Shown: in pieces, positions 8,338 to 16,843 of the stretch | Layout: each line of letters opens with the position of its first letter | Position numbering within the stretch: position 1 is the stretch's first letter | NCBI RefSeq assembly: GCF_020177055.1 | Contig: NZ_JAIQXT010000001.1 | Span: 62,001 to 126,000 of the forward strand | DNA from: Sphingomonas sp. R647 | GTDB taxonomy: Bacteria > Pseudomonadota > Alphaproteobacteria > Sphingomonadales > Sphingomonadaceae | Direction: 5' to 3' | Length of the DNA stretch: 64,000 nucleotides | Made by a program: the position numbers and the translations under genes | Notes under the pieces: model-generated | The model's database searches: none | Told to the model about the DNA's origin: nothing | Seen by the model: the letters and a program-made list of their open reading frames with translations, nothing else

Positions 8338-9546
8338 CTAACGCAGGCGACGGATCGCCCAGCCAAAGGGGCGGATCAGCGGATACATCCAGCCGAGCCG
8401 TGCGGGTAGCGCGAATGCCGCGCGATCTTGCGGCGAACTGAGGTCGAAGGCTAGCTGGCTGCTCCAAAAGGCGCGCGTCGGCTTCATCGTATAGGTGATA
8501 GATCGACTCCACACGCTCCCGTCGATGAAGCGGCGAACCGAGCCGCGAGGTGCCATCTCATACCAGCGCGGCCCGTTATGGAAGCGTGCAACCAGCCGGT
8601 TGAGCAGCCGCACTTCGAGCCGCCGCCTGCCGCGCGCCAGCACGTCGCTTGGCACTGGCCGCGCCAGCCAGTGGTGCAACGCCCAACCGACATGTAGCAT
8701 CATCCCCTCCAGCCCCAGCGCTGCGGCATCGTCGAGCGCATCGTCCCATGCCGCGTCCCGGTCGAGCAACGCGGCCAGGTCGATCAGCCACAACAGCCGC
8801 TGCCAGCCATGCCGGATGCCGTGGACCGCGAGATAGACCGGCAGCCGCCGCCGCGCCATCGTCGGCACCGTCATGCCACCGATCGTCACGGTCTCTCGCT
8901 CAGTCCAGAGCATCTCAAAGTCCCAGGGAAGCAGCGCATGATTGTCACACAGGCGATCGTGCAGTTCGACGAGAATCCGGCTCTCGCCATGCACCCATCC
9001 GCTTTCTTTGGGCGGTTCGCCCTCAGTCGGCTCGGCCGCCGCAGTGCAATGAGTCGGCAGTTCATAGCCGAGGTCGAGCAGAATTGCTTCCGCGTCGCGG
9101 ATGCGCGATCGCTCGACCAGCACATCGATGTCGCGGCCAGCTCGCATGACTGGATCACCATAAAGCTGAATCGACAGCGCGATGCCCTTGATGAAGAGGT
9201 GGCGAATCCGTGCCGCCTTGAGCGCGCGCGCAATGCGAACCAACTCGAACAACCGGCTCATCACACCCACGACATGCGGACTGCGCTCCGCATCAAGCGC
9301 GGCGAGCGTTGCTGCGGGTGCGGCTTTCGCTCGCAACAATGCCGGCGCAGCAAGCCCGACTAAGCCATGATGGACGATCCCCCGAGCAACGGCCTCCCAG
9401 TCGCCGACCTCCGCTTCCGCACAGTGAAGCTGCGCCATTACGGCATCGCCCCCGACTGCCAACCGTGCCGCCGCAAAGACGAAGCGCAACTCGGGCGAAA
9501 AGTCTGGAAGGGGCGCGACGTTTTCTCCCTCAACCCGAGTTTTCAT
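8338..9546 (-). CDS. Nucleotidyltransferase family protein (NTP_transf_5-like)
   Basis: About 402 residues. The nucleotidyltransferase signature appears as FIKGIALSIQLYGDP followed by GRDIDVLVE, with the two Asp expected to bind metal. Proteins of this family recur beside HPr-kinase-like genes in lasso and other RiPP loci. They are thought to modify a phosphate or hydroxyl on the peptide with a nucleotide-derived group. I chose the Met before KTRVEGENVAPLPDF. A Met at 9618 would add 24 residues of low-complexity character. This is the first gene of the minus-strand tailoring operon, so its promoter should lie in 9547-9791. Confidence 0.78.
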   Translation of the reverse strand: MKTRVEGENVAPLPDFSPELRFVFAAARLAVGGDAVMAQLHCAEAEVGDWEAVARGIVHHGLVGLAAPALLRAKAAPAATLAALDAERSPHVVGVMSRLFELVRIARALKAARIRHLFIKGIALSIQLYGDPVMRAGRDIDVLVERSRIRDAEAILLDLGYELPTHCTAAAEPTEGEPPKESGWVHGESRILVELHDRLCDNHALLPWDFEMLWTERETVTIGGMTVPTMARRRLPVYLAVHGIRHGWQRLLWLIDLAALLDRDAAWDDALDDAAALGLEGMMLHVGWALHHWLARPVPSDVLARGRRRLEVRLLNRLVARFHNGPRWYEMAPRGSVRRFIDGSVWSRSITYTMKPTRAFWSSQLAFDLSSPQDRAAFALPARLGWMYPLIRPFGWAIRRLR

Positions 9547-9791
9547 ACCCAACAAGTCCTGCTCCCGGCACAAGCACACACGTGTAGCGCGATGCCCCAT
9601 CCTTCGCCACTTGGGCACTGATCAAAAACGCCGGGGAGCGCGCTCCAAGGCGTGGGAGATTAAAACACCCCAGAACAAAAAAGCGACGTTAGCGCCTGCC
9701 GAATGACAGCTATCCGACTCCGCGGATCAACACCTGCCGTTCTGCAATCGACCCCCTAGCGGACGTTTATCTCCGCCGATATCATAGGCCA

Positions 9792-10043
9792 ATGGCTTAC
9801 TCTGAATCGCGCGGCCCTAGTTGGGTTAGTATTGCAGGTTTTGTTGTGTGGGTCGTTGCGGGCTTCTTGATGTTTTCAGTATTTTTTGATTCATTTGCAG
9901 CACATTGTATTTCTGATGATTGCAGCCCTTCACTTGAGATCCGCATTTTAGGAGCGGCCTTCGCCGCTTTCGTTATCGGCGGCATGGCAGGGTGGGTCAC
10001 CACCACGCTTCTGAAACAAGCTTTTCAAGGTCGAACAAGCTAA
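9792..10043 (+). CDS. Small two-helix membrane protein
   Basis: An 83-residue protein with two predicted membrane spans (about residues 12-32 and 52-74). They are separated by a loop with two Cys (AAHCISDDCSP) that could form a disulphide. Its codons are clearly richer in A and T than the surrounding genes, which suggests separate ancestry. It is flanked downstream by a dispersed intergenic repeat. I do not recognise the family. Confidence 0.55.
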   Translation: MAYSESRGPSWVSIAGFVVWVVAGFLMFSVFFDSFAAHCISDDCSPSLEIRILGAAFAAFVIGGMAGWVTTTLLKQAFQGRTS

Positions 10044-10052
10044 GTCCAATTT

Positions 10053-10125
10053 CCACCCAGTTTCAGCGGTTCCCGCGCTCGTGACGCGATCCCAAATGCG
10101 GCCTGACCGCACACGACCCCATTGC
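10053..10125. repeat. Dispersed intergenic repeat, copy 1
   Basis: It carries CCACCCAGTTTC at 10053 and GACCCCATTGC at 10115, 62 bases apart. The same pair recurs at 11437/11499 with identical spacing, and at 10657/10754 with wider spacing. The copy lies between two small orphan genes and has no coding potential of its own. Confidence 0.6.
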
Positions 10126-10175
10126 AGCCGCCAGCGGCCGAGTTGGCATACACCTAAAGCGGACGTCTTTCCCGC

Positions 10176-10589
10176 CTAACGGATTTCCAAATGAGCGCCG
10201 CCGATCGCGTCTATGCTCTTTATCCTTGAAGGAAGCTCCTGCAGATCGGCGGGCAAATCCTCTAGTCGGATGGAGACAGACGGCGACGCCACCAACTCGT
10301 ATGCCCCAAGGGCCTGAGAGCTGGGTCTATGCACGTCTGTCCAGTCGTACACATAGAACCCTCGGCGGCTAAGATCGATGAAAGAGCTCGGGTTCGGCAC
10401 ATTGGCGACATCCATAGCATCACCCATGATTGGCAAATCGAGCAGCTTTCCCTCTATGTCAGTCACATCAATGCGGCTTTCCAACACGGCAGCGGGAATC
10501 GGGCCTTCGCCTGCAGTTATCATCGCCGCCAGCCGACCGCAGGCGTCAGTGGCAAGCCAAGCGCAATCGATCTGGGTCGGATACTCCAT
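10176..10589 (-). CDS. Hypothetical protein, 137 aa
   Basis: A soluble protein with regular coding character from MEYPTQIDCAWLATDACGRL through IGGAHLEIR, with no signal peptide and no membrane span. Beta-strand-rich segments with aromatic residues (GFYVYDWTDV) recall small immunity-type proteins, but no family is recognised with certainty. It stands alone on the minus strand among orphan genes separated by repeats. Confidence 0.6.
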   Translation of the reverse strand: MEYPTQIDCAWLATDACGRLAAMITAGEGPIPAAVLESRIDVTDIEGKLLDLPIMGDAMDVANVPNPSSFIDLSRRGFYVYDWTDVHRPSSQALGAYELVASPSVSIRLEDLPADLQELPSRIKSIDAIGGAHLEIR

Positions 10590-10656
10590 CTCTTCAGGCT
10601 ATGCCTACCAGCGTCTGGTTACAAACGATTTGGGTCAAAAGCAGATCGACCGCTGT

Positions 10657-10764
10657 CCACCCAATTTGAGCCCTTCCCGGTGGGCCTCTGCGATCCCAAG
10701 GCCGGTCAGGCGGCTACGGCCCGCATTCCGCCGGAAGCAGACTTTCAGGTGCCGACCCCATTGC
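10657..10764. repeat. Dispersed intergenic repeat, copy 2
   Basis: It has CCACCCAATTTG at 10657 and a perfect GACCCCATTGC at 10754. The inner spacing is 97 bases instead of 62, so this copy is diverged or has an insertion. It sits directly upstream of the gene at 10788. Confidence 0.5.
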
Positions 10765-10787
10765 GGACATTGGCTCGGCGGGGCAGC

Positions 10788-11426
10788 ATGTCGGCGATGA
10801 CAACTTCGGCCACCTCGCGATTAGAAAGGGCACTCGAGGCGGTCTATCGCGAGTTTGCGCGGCCTGGGCCCGACGTGATTGAAGGCTGTCCCTGTTGCAT
10901 TTCGACGCGTGGAATCGATGTTCTGCTTACAACGCCACTCCGCGAACTGACAGGCCAACAGCTATGGCGATATGTTTCTGGAGCATTCCTCACCGTTGGA
11001 GGTGAAGAGGACTTTCAATACCTGCTTCCACGCATACTAGATGTCTCGATTAGCGATCCCGGGAATGCGAACGATCCAGAGATCGTCATCGGAAAGCTGC
11101 CATTGGCTAACTGGCGTGCGTGGTCTGCACCTAAGCGGCGCGTGCTCGAAGAGTTTCTAGACGCTTGGTTCGAACGGGCCTTGGTTCGAGATTCAGCTGA
11201 AGCTGACGAAGGATGGATCGGCACGGAAGCAGAAAGCGTGCTTTGTGGAGCAGCGCGAGCCGGGTTACCGCTGCGCGGGTGGTTAATTCGCCTGAATGAG
11301 CCGTTTGCGGCCCCCGTCCTCATCGACCTGAAAGAGCGATTTCCTGATGAGCTATCGGCCTTTTGGGAAGACGCGCCGGGAGGTTTTGCGGAACTGTCGG
11401 CCATCCTAACCCAAGGTCGTGCGTAG
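10788..11426 (+). CDS. Hypothetical protein, 212 aa
   Basis: A soluble protein starting MSAMTTSATSRLERALEAVY, with a Cys pair in EGCPCCIST near the N-terminus and a long helical C-terminal half. No domain is recognised. The frame is open for 150 codons upstream, but that stretch overlaps an antisense gene and a repeat, so the start was placed at 10788; a second Met lies three codons later. It may be a partner of its neighbours in this orphan region, but nothing in the sequence proves it. Confidence 0.6.
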   Translation: MSAMTTSATSRLERALEAVYREFARPGPDVIEGCPCCISTRGIDVLLTTPLRELTGQQLWRYVSGAFLTVGGEEDFQYLLPRILDVSISDPGNANDPEIVIGKLPLANWRAWSAPKRRVLEEFLDAWFERALVRDSAEADEGWIGTEAESVLCGAARAGLPLRGWLIRLNEPFAAPVLIDLKERFPDELSAFWEDAPGGFAELSAILTQGRA

Positions 11427-11436
11427 CGTCCGCTTT

Positions 11437-11509
11437 CCACCCAGTTTCCGCCGTTGCGGCGCTGTTACCGCCATCCCGATAGCGGACGGGCCGCGAACGA
11501 CCCCATTGC
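11437..11509. repeat. Dispersed intergenic repeat, copy 3
   Basis: It has CCACCCAGTTTC at 11437 and GACCCCATTGC at 11499, with the same 62-base spacing as copy 1. It lies between the ends of two orphan genes. Confidence 0.6.
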
Positions 11510-11540
11510 GGAAGTTCTGAAAATGCGTTGAGTTCGTCAC

Positions 11541-12086
11541 ATGGACATCAAACAATTACGTGCATCGATGGATGGAGCCTTGGCAGACGCGGGCCTACAA
11601 GAGACGAAGCTGTTCCCAAAACGTCGCAAAGTATGGGCTTTCCCCAACAATGAGGTCATCCCTTTCTTTGAAGAGGCTGCGTATCGGCGACCGTGGGGCT
11701 TCGTCTATTGTGGCGTCATTGGTATCGAAATACCGGCGTTAAGAAAGTGGTTGTTCAAGCTTAAGCCGGGCTTCGAAGCAGGAATTTTCTACAACTCGTT
11801 TGTGGGATATCATACCGCCAACGATGAGGTCCTGAATAGGTTTATGATTGATCACGGCTCTGATATCCCGTATGATCTCTGGGCAGGACTGATAGCAGAT
11901 CGGTTGCTCGAAATCCCGGAAACGCTGGATCAGTTGATTGCGGTCTATCGCAGCGACCGAGGCCGATTAGGTTGGCTTGCACACGCTCATCAATGTCATG
12001 CATGGAACTTCATGCTCGCATGGTCGCAGGACCCCGAAGCCAACCATGCAGTGCCAACGATGCAACCGAATGGTGAGATCGCCTAG
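11541..12086 (+). CDS. Hypothetical protein, 181 aa
   Basis: A soluble protein beginning MDIKQLRASMDGALADAGLQ, with many aromatic residues (RRPWGFVYCGVIGIEIPALR) and no signal or membrane segment. It has the look of small DUF4304-like proteins, which often accompany toxin or defence loci, but I cannot assign the family. It is framed on both sides by copies of the intergenic repeat. Confidence 0.6.
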   Translation: MDIKQLRASMDGALADAGLQETKLFPKRRKVWAFPNNEVIPFFEEAAYRRPWGFVYCGVIGIEIPALRKWLFKLKPGFEAGIFYNSFVGYHTANDEVLNRFMIDHGSDIPYDLWAGLIADRLLEIPETLDQLIAVYRSDRGRLGWLAHAHQCHAWNFMLAWSQDPEANHAVPTMQPNGEIA

Positions 12087-12096
12087 CGGCAGCTCT

Positions 12097-12240
12097 CCAC
12101 CCAGTCTCCGCCGCCAGACGCCGTCCCGGGGCCGCCCGAAAGTCGGCCTGCCGCTATACCCATTTCCTAGCCAGAACCTGCCATTCAGCAACCGGCCCAA
12201 AAGCTGACGGACCTCTTCCGGCATGAGCCGCCGGTCTGCA
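12097..12240. repeat. Composite of two intergenic repeats
   Basis: CCACCCAGTCTC at 12097 is the first half of the repeat seen at 10053 and 11437; its second half is not recognisable. From 12194 to 12240 follows a copy of a second repeat family with core AAAAGCTGACGGACC then TCTTCCGGCATGAGCCGCC. Further copies lie at 22964-23010 and 26552-26600. Confidence 0.55.
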
Positions 12241-12352
12241 AGGAGCCTTATTTGCAGTCGTTCGGCCGACTTGATCAAGCGCCCAATATCAGCCGTTGGA
12301 TCACCCGACCAACGCACTCGGCAAAGCCCCTGGTCTGGTGTAGCGATCCGTA

Positions 12353-12739
12353 ATGGCCACGCCCCCCGAACTTGCCATCCGCATGCAGCGCGCACGCTTT
12401 AATCAGGCTTTGGCCGATGCGGACCTGGCTGCGATCGGGCCCTTGCTGGCGAAGGATGTTGTGCTCGTCGCCGGCACCGACAGTTCATTGATCGCGGGCC
12501 GCAACGCGCAGTTGATGGCATGGAAGCGCGAGTTTGCGTCGCCCGACCGCGCGATCTATCGACGCAGTCCTGACTCAATAACCGTGTCACCGATCGCACC
12601 GATCGCTTTCGAACATGGGGACTGGCAGGGCATGACCGTACAGGGCGTGCTGCTGACGCGTGGGCGCTACACCGCCAAATGGCGGCGGGTCGGCGCAGAC
12701 TGGCTGATCGAGGCGGAGCTTTACCTTACCCTGGGTTGA
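12353..12739 (+). CDS. SnoaL/DUF4440-like NTF2-fold protein
   Basis: A 128-residue protein with an N-terminal helix pair (RMQRARFNQALADADLAAIG) and a DVVLVAGTDS strand. The C-terminal GRYTAKWRRVGADWLIEAEL is the W-x-I ending typical of the DUF4440/SnoaL-like fold. Such proteins bind small ligands or act as simple isomerases, cyclases or hydrolases, and the function is not predictable here. There is no signal peptide, so it is cytoplasmic. It stands alone, and the repeat-bearing spacer precedes it. Confidence 0.7.
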   Translation: MATPPELAIRMQRARFNQALADADLAAIGPLLAKDVVLVAGTDSSLIAGRNAQLMAWKREFASPDRAIYRRSPDSITVSPIAPIAFEHGDWQGMTVQGVLLTRGRYTAKWRRVGADWLIEAELYLTLG

Positions 12740-13038
12740 ATGAAGAAGTCGGCGCAGACCGCAACGCTGTGTCGGACCGGTGCGGTGTTTGTCGGCCGGG
12801 ACGTCGCCGCGATTTGAACCGACATTGCCGATGGCATTCCGTTCGTCTGGCGCGATAGGCGTCAGCACCGGCAGCAGCGGGAAGCCGCCCCGATGGGCCA
12901 ACCGATATTCGTGGGCGCGCCGCGCAGCGAAGAGGATGTGTTGCAGAGAACCGCCCCCTGATGCTGTTACGGCATGGCCCGGTGCCCACCCCGGCTCGCC
13001 GCGGGTAGCCATCGCCATTTCTCCTCAACCTTTGCTTT
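12740..13038. other. Spacer without a clear gene
   Basis: 299 bases between the NTF2-fold gene and the esterase gene. On the minus strand a good ribosome site (GAGGAG) stands five bases before an ATG at 13018, just downstream of the esterase. The frame reads MAMATRGEPGWAPGH and continues into the antisense of the neighbouring gene, ending at 12587. I could not recognise a family, and the overlap argues against the full frame being real. Confidence 0.3.
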
Positions 13039-14667
13039 TCATTCCGCAGGAGCCTCACATCTGAAGTTACTTGCGGCGGTGGTCGAGCCGGCGCCGCGAT
13101 AAACCGCGCGCTGCGGATAAGCGCAGAGAGGCCGTTGCATCTCGATCTGACCCGGTTCTTCGCGCAAGAAACGGGTGGCAATGATGCGGTCGGGCACTTC
13201 TCCACGTTCTGTCCAGGCGATCAAGGCGGAAAGCAGGTCGTGCTGCGCATCCGTCGACGGCGGGCGCGGCGGAATTCCGAGCGTCGCGTTAAAAGCGTCG
13301 GGGCCCATCCCGCCGCCGCAATGCATCATGCCCGGCGCCATGAACAGGCGTGCACTTTCTGCCAAGCGGCCCATTCCTCCCATCTGCGCGGCGTGACGAT
13401 CGAAGAAGGCGACCGACTGGCCCGGCGGAACCAGCGTGTCGGCGAGGCCGTGGAACACGATCAGCTTGCCGCCGCGTTGTGCGAATGGGGCGAGCGTGCC
13501 GCGCACCGCATCGTTGACGATCGGATCCAGCTGCGTGTCCACAACCGGCATGTCGCGGTCGAAATCGAACCCCTTCCAGGCCCAGTCGGCGCCGAACACC
13601 CATTTGAACAAGCTGCCAAATGGAGGCTGGCCATGGATCGGCTTTTGCAGGAAGGACCAGCCGAACGTGTCGGGCGTTTCGCTCCCCGGCAGCCAGCCAA
13701 AAAAGCTCGGTTTGCCATTCCGATCGGTCGGCCCGGAGTAGAAGGCGCGCGCTGTCTCGACCTCGCCTTCGCTGAGGCAATTGTCCGACGCTCCAGCCTT
13801 GCACTGCAGAACCTTCGGATCGAAGATGCAACGCAATGGGTCGGAGATAAAGCGGTCCCCGGCCAACGCATGCCCTTGCCGCCAGCACGCTGCGATCGCG
13901 GACTGGTTGAGGAGCTTGAGCTTGGATTCGGACAGCAACCGGCCCGGTGCACGGTTGGCCGCGGCATAGTTCCATAGCACCGCGGCATGGCCCCAGGTGC
14001 GGTTCATCACCGGCGCTCCGACGAGAATGCCGTCATAATCGTCTGGGTAATAAAGCGCTTCGATCAGCCCCATCTGCCCGCCGGTCGAGCAGCCGGTATA
14101 ATAGGAGCGGCGCGCGGCGCGGCCGTAGAAGGCGGCGGTGATCGCCTTGCCCGTCACAGTCATCGCATGGGCGGACAATCGCCCCCAGTCGCGCCACTTG
14201 CGCGGTTGCCCGATCAGTGCGTCGCCTTCCAGCGGAGTGGCGGGCGACGTGCCGGCGTCGGTCGTCGCGGTGGCAAAGCCGCGCCGCAGCCCCTCAACCA
14301 TCCCCGAATAGCCGAGCGCAAAGGTGCCCGCGAACCCGCCGCTGCCATTGCCATGAAACACCCCCGCCCAGTCGCTGGTGGGGAGCCACAGCTCGACGCC
14401 GATGTCCGATCCTGGTTCAGACTGCACGCGCGCCACGACGCGGCAAAAACTGCGATGCCCCGGCACGTCGGCAGTGGCCGTCACCTCAGCTGGCTTGGCC
14501 GGGACCAGCGTGGCGCTGGAAATGCTGGTACCGCGCAGCTTCAGCGTGACCAGTGCGGCGCAGCGCGCGGCGGGGTCGGAGGCCTGAGCGACCGCAGGTG
14601 TGATCCAGCCGCTTGCGCCGAGCATCAGCGCCGCAATCCAGAGACGGGTGTTCCTGGAACCCTGCAT
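13039..14667 (-). CDS. Tannase/feruloyl-esterase family hydrolase
   Basis: A 542-residue exported esterase. The N-terminus (MQGSRNTRLWIAALMLGASG, with cleavage near VAQA-S) is a signal peptide. The nucleophile motif GCSTGG, with the catalytic Ser, sits in YYTGCSTGGQMGLIEALYYP. The acid is likely Asp in HGLADTLVPP and the base His in MMHCGGG. The Cys beside Ser and the Cys beside His match the CS-D-HC disulphide of the tannase family (which includes feruloyl esterases and MHETase). The start lies two bases after the transporter gene stop. It is the last gene of the catabolic operon and probably hydrolyses the imported or external ester substrate. Confidence 0.85.
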   Translation of the reverse strand: MQGSRNTRLWIAALMLGASGWITPAVAQASDPAARCAALVTLKLRGTSISSATLVPAKPAEVTATADVPGHRSFCRVVARVQSEPGSDIGVELWLPTSDWAGVFHGNGSGGFAGTFALGYSGMVEGLRRGFATATTDAGTSPATPLEGDALIGQPRKWRDWGRLSAHAMTVTGKAITAAFYGRAARRSYYTGCSTGGQMGLIEALYYPDDYDGILVGAPVMNRTWGHAAVLWNYAAANRAPGRLLSESKLKLLNQSAIAACWRQGHALAGDRFISDPLRCIFDPKVLQCKAGASDNCLSEGEVETARAFYSGPTDRNGKPSFFGWLPGSETPDTFGWSFLQKPIHGQPPFGSLFKWVFGADWAWKGFDFDRDMPVVDTQLDPIVNDAVRGTLAPFAQRGGKLIVFHGLADTLVPPGQSVAFFDRHAAQMGGMGRLAESARLFMAPGMMHCGGGMGPDAFNATLGIPPRPPSTDAQHDLLSALIAWTERGEVPDRIIATRFLREEPGQIEMQRPLCAYPQRAVYRGAGSTTAASNFRCEAPAE

Positions 14668-14669
14668 GG

Positions 14670-15956
14670 TCAACGTCCCTCCGCGCGCCGGATCAGCCGG
14701 GCGAGCCACAGGAACAGTAGCGCCGCGATCAGATACATCGGCGCCAGCGCGTAGAACGCCATCTGCAGCGAATGCCCGCCATAATCGGGACGGAAGAAAT
14801 CGCTCATCATGCCGACAAAGGTCGGACCAAGGCCCAGCCCGATCAGGTTCATCACCAGCAGCAGTAGCGCTCCGGAGATCACCCGCGCGTCCGGCGCAAC
14901 CTCGCCCTGCACGAAGGTAACGGTCGCGGGGAGGAAGAACGAATTGAGGAACAAGGGCACAAACAGCAGCGCCAATGCGAGCTGCCAGCTGTCGACCGTC
15001 ACGAAGCCGAGAAAGAAGGGCAGGGCTAGCAGCAGGGACAGCGCCGGAAGTGTGGCATAGGCCGCCTTGTTGCGCACCGCGAACCGGTCGATCAGCCTGC
15101 CCGATGCGAAAATGCCCGCACCCATGCCCAGACCCACCGCCAGCGCGTACCAGATCGCGACCTGGTCCAGCGTCATCCCCTTTTCCCGCATCAGGAACAG
15201 CGTGGCAAAATTGGCGAGGCCATAGGTGATGAAATTCGCCGCGCCGCTGGCCAGCGCGGCAACCGCGAGCAGTTTGTTGCCGAAGAAGCCGAAGATCGTC
15301 TGGACAAAACTCTGCGCCGGTTCGGTCGCGGCGAAAGCCGGGGGTGCCGGATCAAAGCGGCCGCGCGGAGGCTCGGGGATCAGGAAATAGACCACGACGG
15401 CCGTCACAACGCCGATCGCGCCGACGATATAGAAGGGCACGCGCCAGTCGAACGCCGCCGCGAGCGACGCGCCGAACGCCACGCCCAGCGCCGACCCAAT
15501 CGGTGGGCCGAGGTTGAAGATCCCCATCGCCGTGCCGCGCTGTTCGCGCGGAAACGAGTCTGAGATGATCGCGTAGGACGGCGGCACGCCGCCGGCTTCG
15601 CCGACCCCGACCGCCATGCGCGCCATCGCAAGCTGGCCATAGTTGGACGCCATCCCGCACGCCACCGTGGCAGCGCTCCACAGTCCGCAGGCGAGCGACA
15701 GGACCTTCACTCGGTTGCTGCGGTCGGCGAGCCAGCCGACGGGAATCGCGATGAAGCAATAGAAGAGCGCGAAGTAGAAGCCGGTGATGTAGCCGAGCTG
15801 ACTATCGCTGATCTGCAGGCTGTCCTGGATCGGTTTGGCCAGGATCGACACCAGCTGGCGATCGAGGAAGTTGAGGACATAAACGAAGCACAGCATCCCC
15901 AGCACCAGGCCACCGCTTGTCGTGCGCCCTCCCGCTTGCGTCGCGTCGGTCGCCAT
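14670..15956 (-). CDS. MFS transporter, spinster-like
   Basis: A 428-residue protein with about twelve membrane spans. Motif A-like GWLADRSNRVKVL follows span 2, and GVGEAGGVPPSYAIISDSFP is typical of the spinster/NtaA-like MFS branch common in sphingomonads. It probably imports an organic acid released by the neighbouring esterase. Its start overlaps the end of the dehydrogenase gene at 15956, and the esterase follows two bases after its stop. Confidence 0.85.
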   Translation of the reverse strand: MATDATQAGGRTTSGGLVLGMLCFVYVLNFLDRQLVSILAKPIQDSLQISDSQLGYITGFYFALFYCFIAIPVGWLADRSNRVKVLSLACGLWSAATVACGMASNYGQLAMARMAVGVGEAGGVPPSYAIISDSFPREQRGTAMGIFNLGPPIGSALGVAFGASLAAAFDWRVPFYIVGAIGVVTAVVVYFLIPEPPRGRFDPAPPAFAATEPAQSFVQTIFGFFGNKLLAVAALASGAANFITYGLANFATLFLMREKGMTLDQVAIWYALAVGLGMGAGIFASGRLIDRFAVRNKAAYATLPALSLLLALPFFLGFVTVDSWQLALALLFVPLFLNSFFLPATVTFVQGEVAPDARVISGALLLLVMNLIGLGLGPTFVGMMSDFFRPDYGGHSLQMAFYALAPMYLIAALLFLWLARLIRRAEGR

Positions 15957-16843
15957 CAGCCTGCACTCCCCTCATGCTTGGGTTGTTTATCGATCCAGCC
16001 AGGACGGCTCCGCCCGCCACCCAGCCCAGCAGCAACGCGTTGCTTGAGCAGGGCAGGTGGCCGGAACCGCTCACCATAGGCATCCTGCAGGATTTCCTGC
16101 ACCTGCAGGCACAGGTCGGATGTCACGATATCCATCATCGCGAACGGCCCGATCGGATGGCCAAGTCCAAGGCGACACGCCGTGTCGAGGTCGGCGGGTG
16201 TCGCCACCCCTTCCTCGACCAGCTTGACCGCCTCGATCAGCAGCGCGTGTAGCATGCGGTTGACCGCGAAACCGGCAACGTCGCGAACGCGCACCGGCTG
16301 TTTCCCGATATCGCGCATCAACGCCGTGACCTCGTCCGCAATCGCCGGGTCGGTTGCAAAGCCTGAAATGACTTCGACGAGCTGCATGCGCGACACCGGC
16401 GAGAAGTAATGCGTGCCGATGAACCGCGCGCGCCGGTCGGGTGTCAGGACTGCAGCGAGGGTCGAGATCGGGAGCGTCGAGGTATTGGTCGCGAAGATGC
16501 AGGACGCCTCGCAGATCTTGTCCAGCGCGCGGAGCACATCGGCCTTGGCCTCGAGCGATTCATACACCGCCTCGGTCACGATGACACAGTCGCGCATGGC
16601 GTTGATGCTGGTGACCGGCGCGATCCGGGCGAGCGCCGCTTCCGCCAGGTCGGCGACATGGGCTCCGCGCGCCACGCTCTTGTCGAGCACGCCGCGCAGT
16701 CGCACGAGCGCCCGATCGAGCGCCTCATCGCTGCGGTCGTGCAGCGCGACGTGATGTCCCGACAGCGCGAACACCAGGGCGATTTCGGCCCCCATCAGGC
16801 CGGCACCTACGACCCCCGCCGTCACGCGACCGCTCCCGCGCAA
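15956..16843 (-). CDS. 3-hydroxyacyl-CoA dehydrogenase family protein
   Basis: A 295-residue protein of normal length for the short single-function family. The NAD site is VVGAGLMGAEIALVFALSG. The catalytic His lies in GTHYFSPV, and the C-terminal domain contains FAVNRMLHALLIEAVKLVEE. Members oxidise 3-hydroxyacyl-CoA, or free substrates such as carnitine or gulonate. The neighbouring acetoacetyl-CoA synthetase makes a C4 or other beta-hydroxy/beta-keto acid substrate likely. It overlaps that gene by 22 bases. Confidence 0.85.
   Translation of the reverse strand: MRGSGRVTAGVVGAGLMGAEIALVFALSGHHVALHDRSDEALDRALVRLRGVLDKSVARGAHVADLAEAALARIAPVTSINAMRDCVIVTEAVYESLEAKADVLRALDKICEASCIFATNTSTLPISTLAAVLTPDRRARFIGTHYFSPVSRMQLVEVISGFATDPAIADEVTALMRDIGKQPVRVRDVAGFAVNRMLHALLIEAVKLVEEGVATPADLDTACRLGLGHPIGPFAMMDIVTSDLCLQVQEILQDAYGERFRPPALLKQRVAAGLGGGRSRPGWIDKQPKHEGSAG

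Noticed and set aside
10053..12240. Repeats considered as a CRISPR array
   Set aside because: Spacing is hundreds of bases, genes lie between copies, and no cas genes are present.
12587..13018. 143-codon minus-strand frame with a good ribosome site after the esterase gene
   Set aside because: Its last third lies antisense to the NTF2-fold gene and the sequence matches no family. It was kept only as a note on the spacer.
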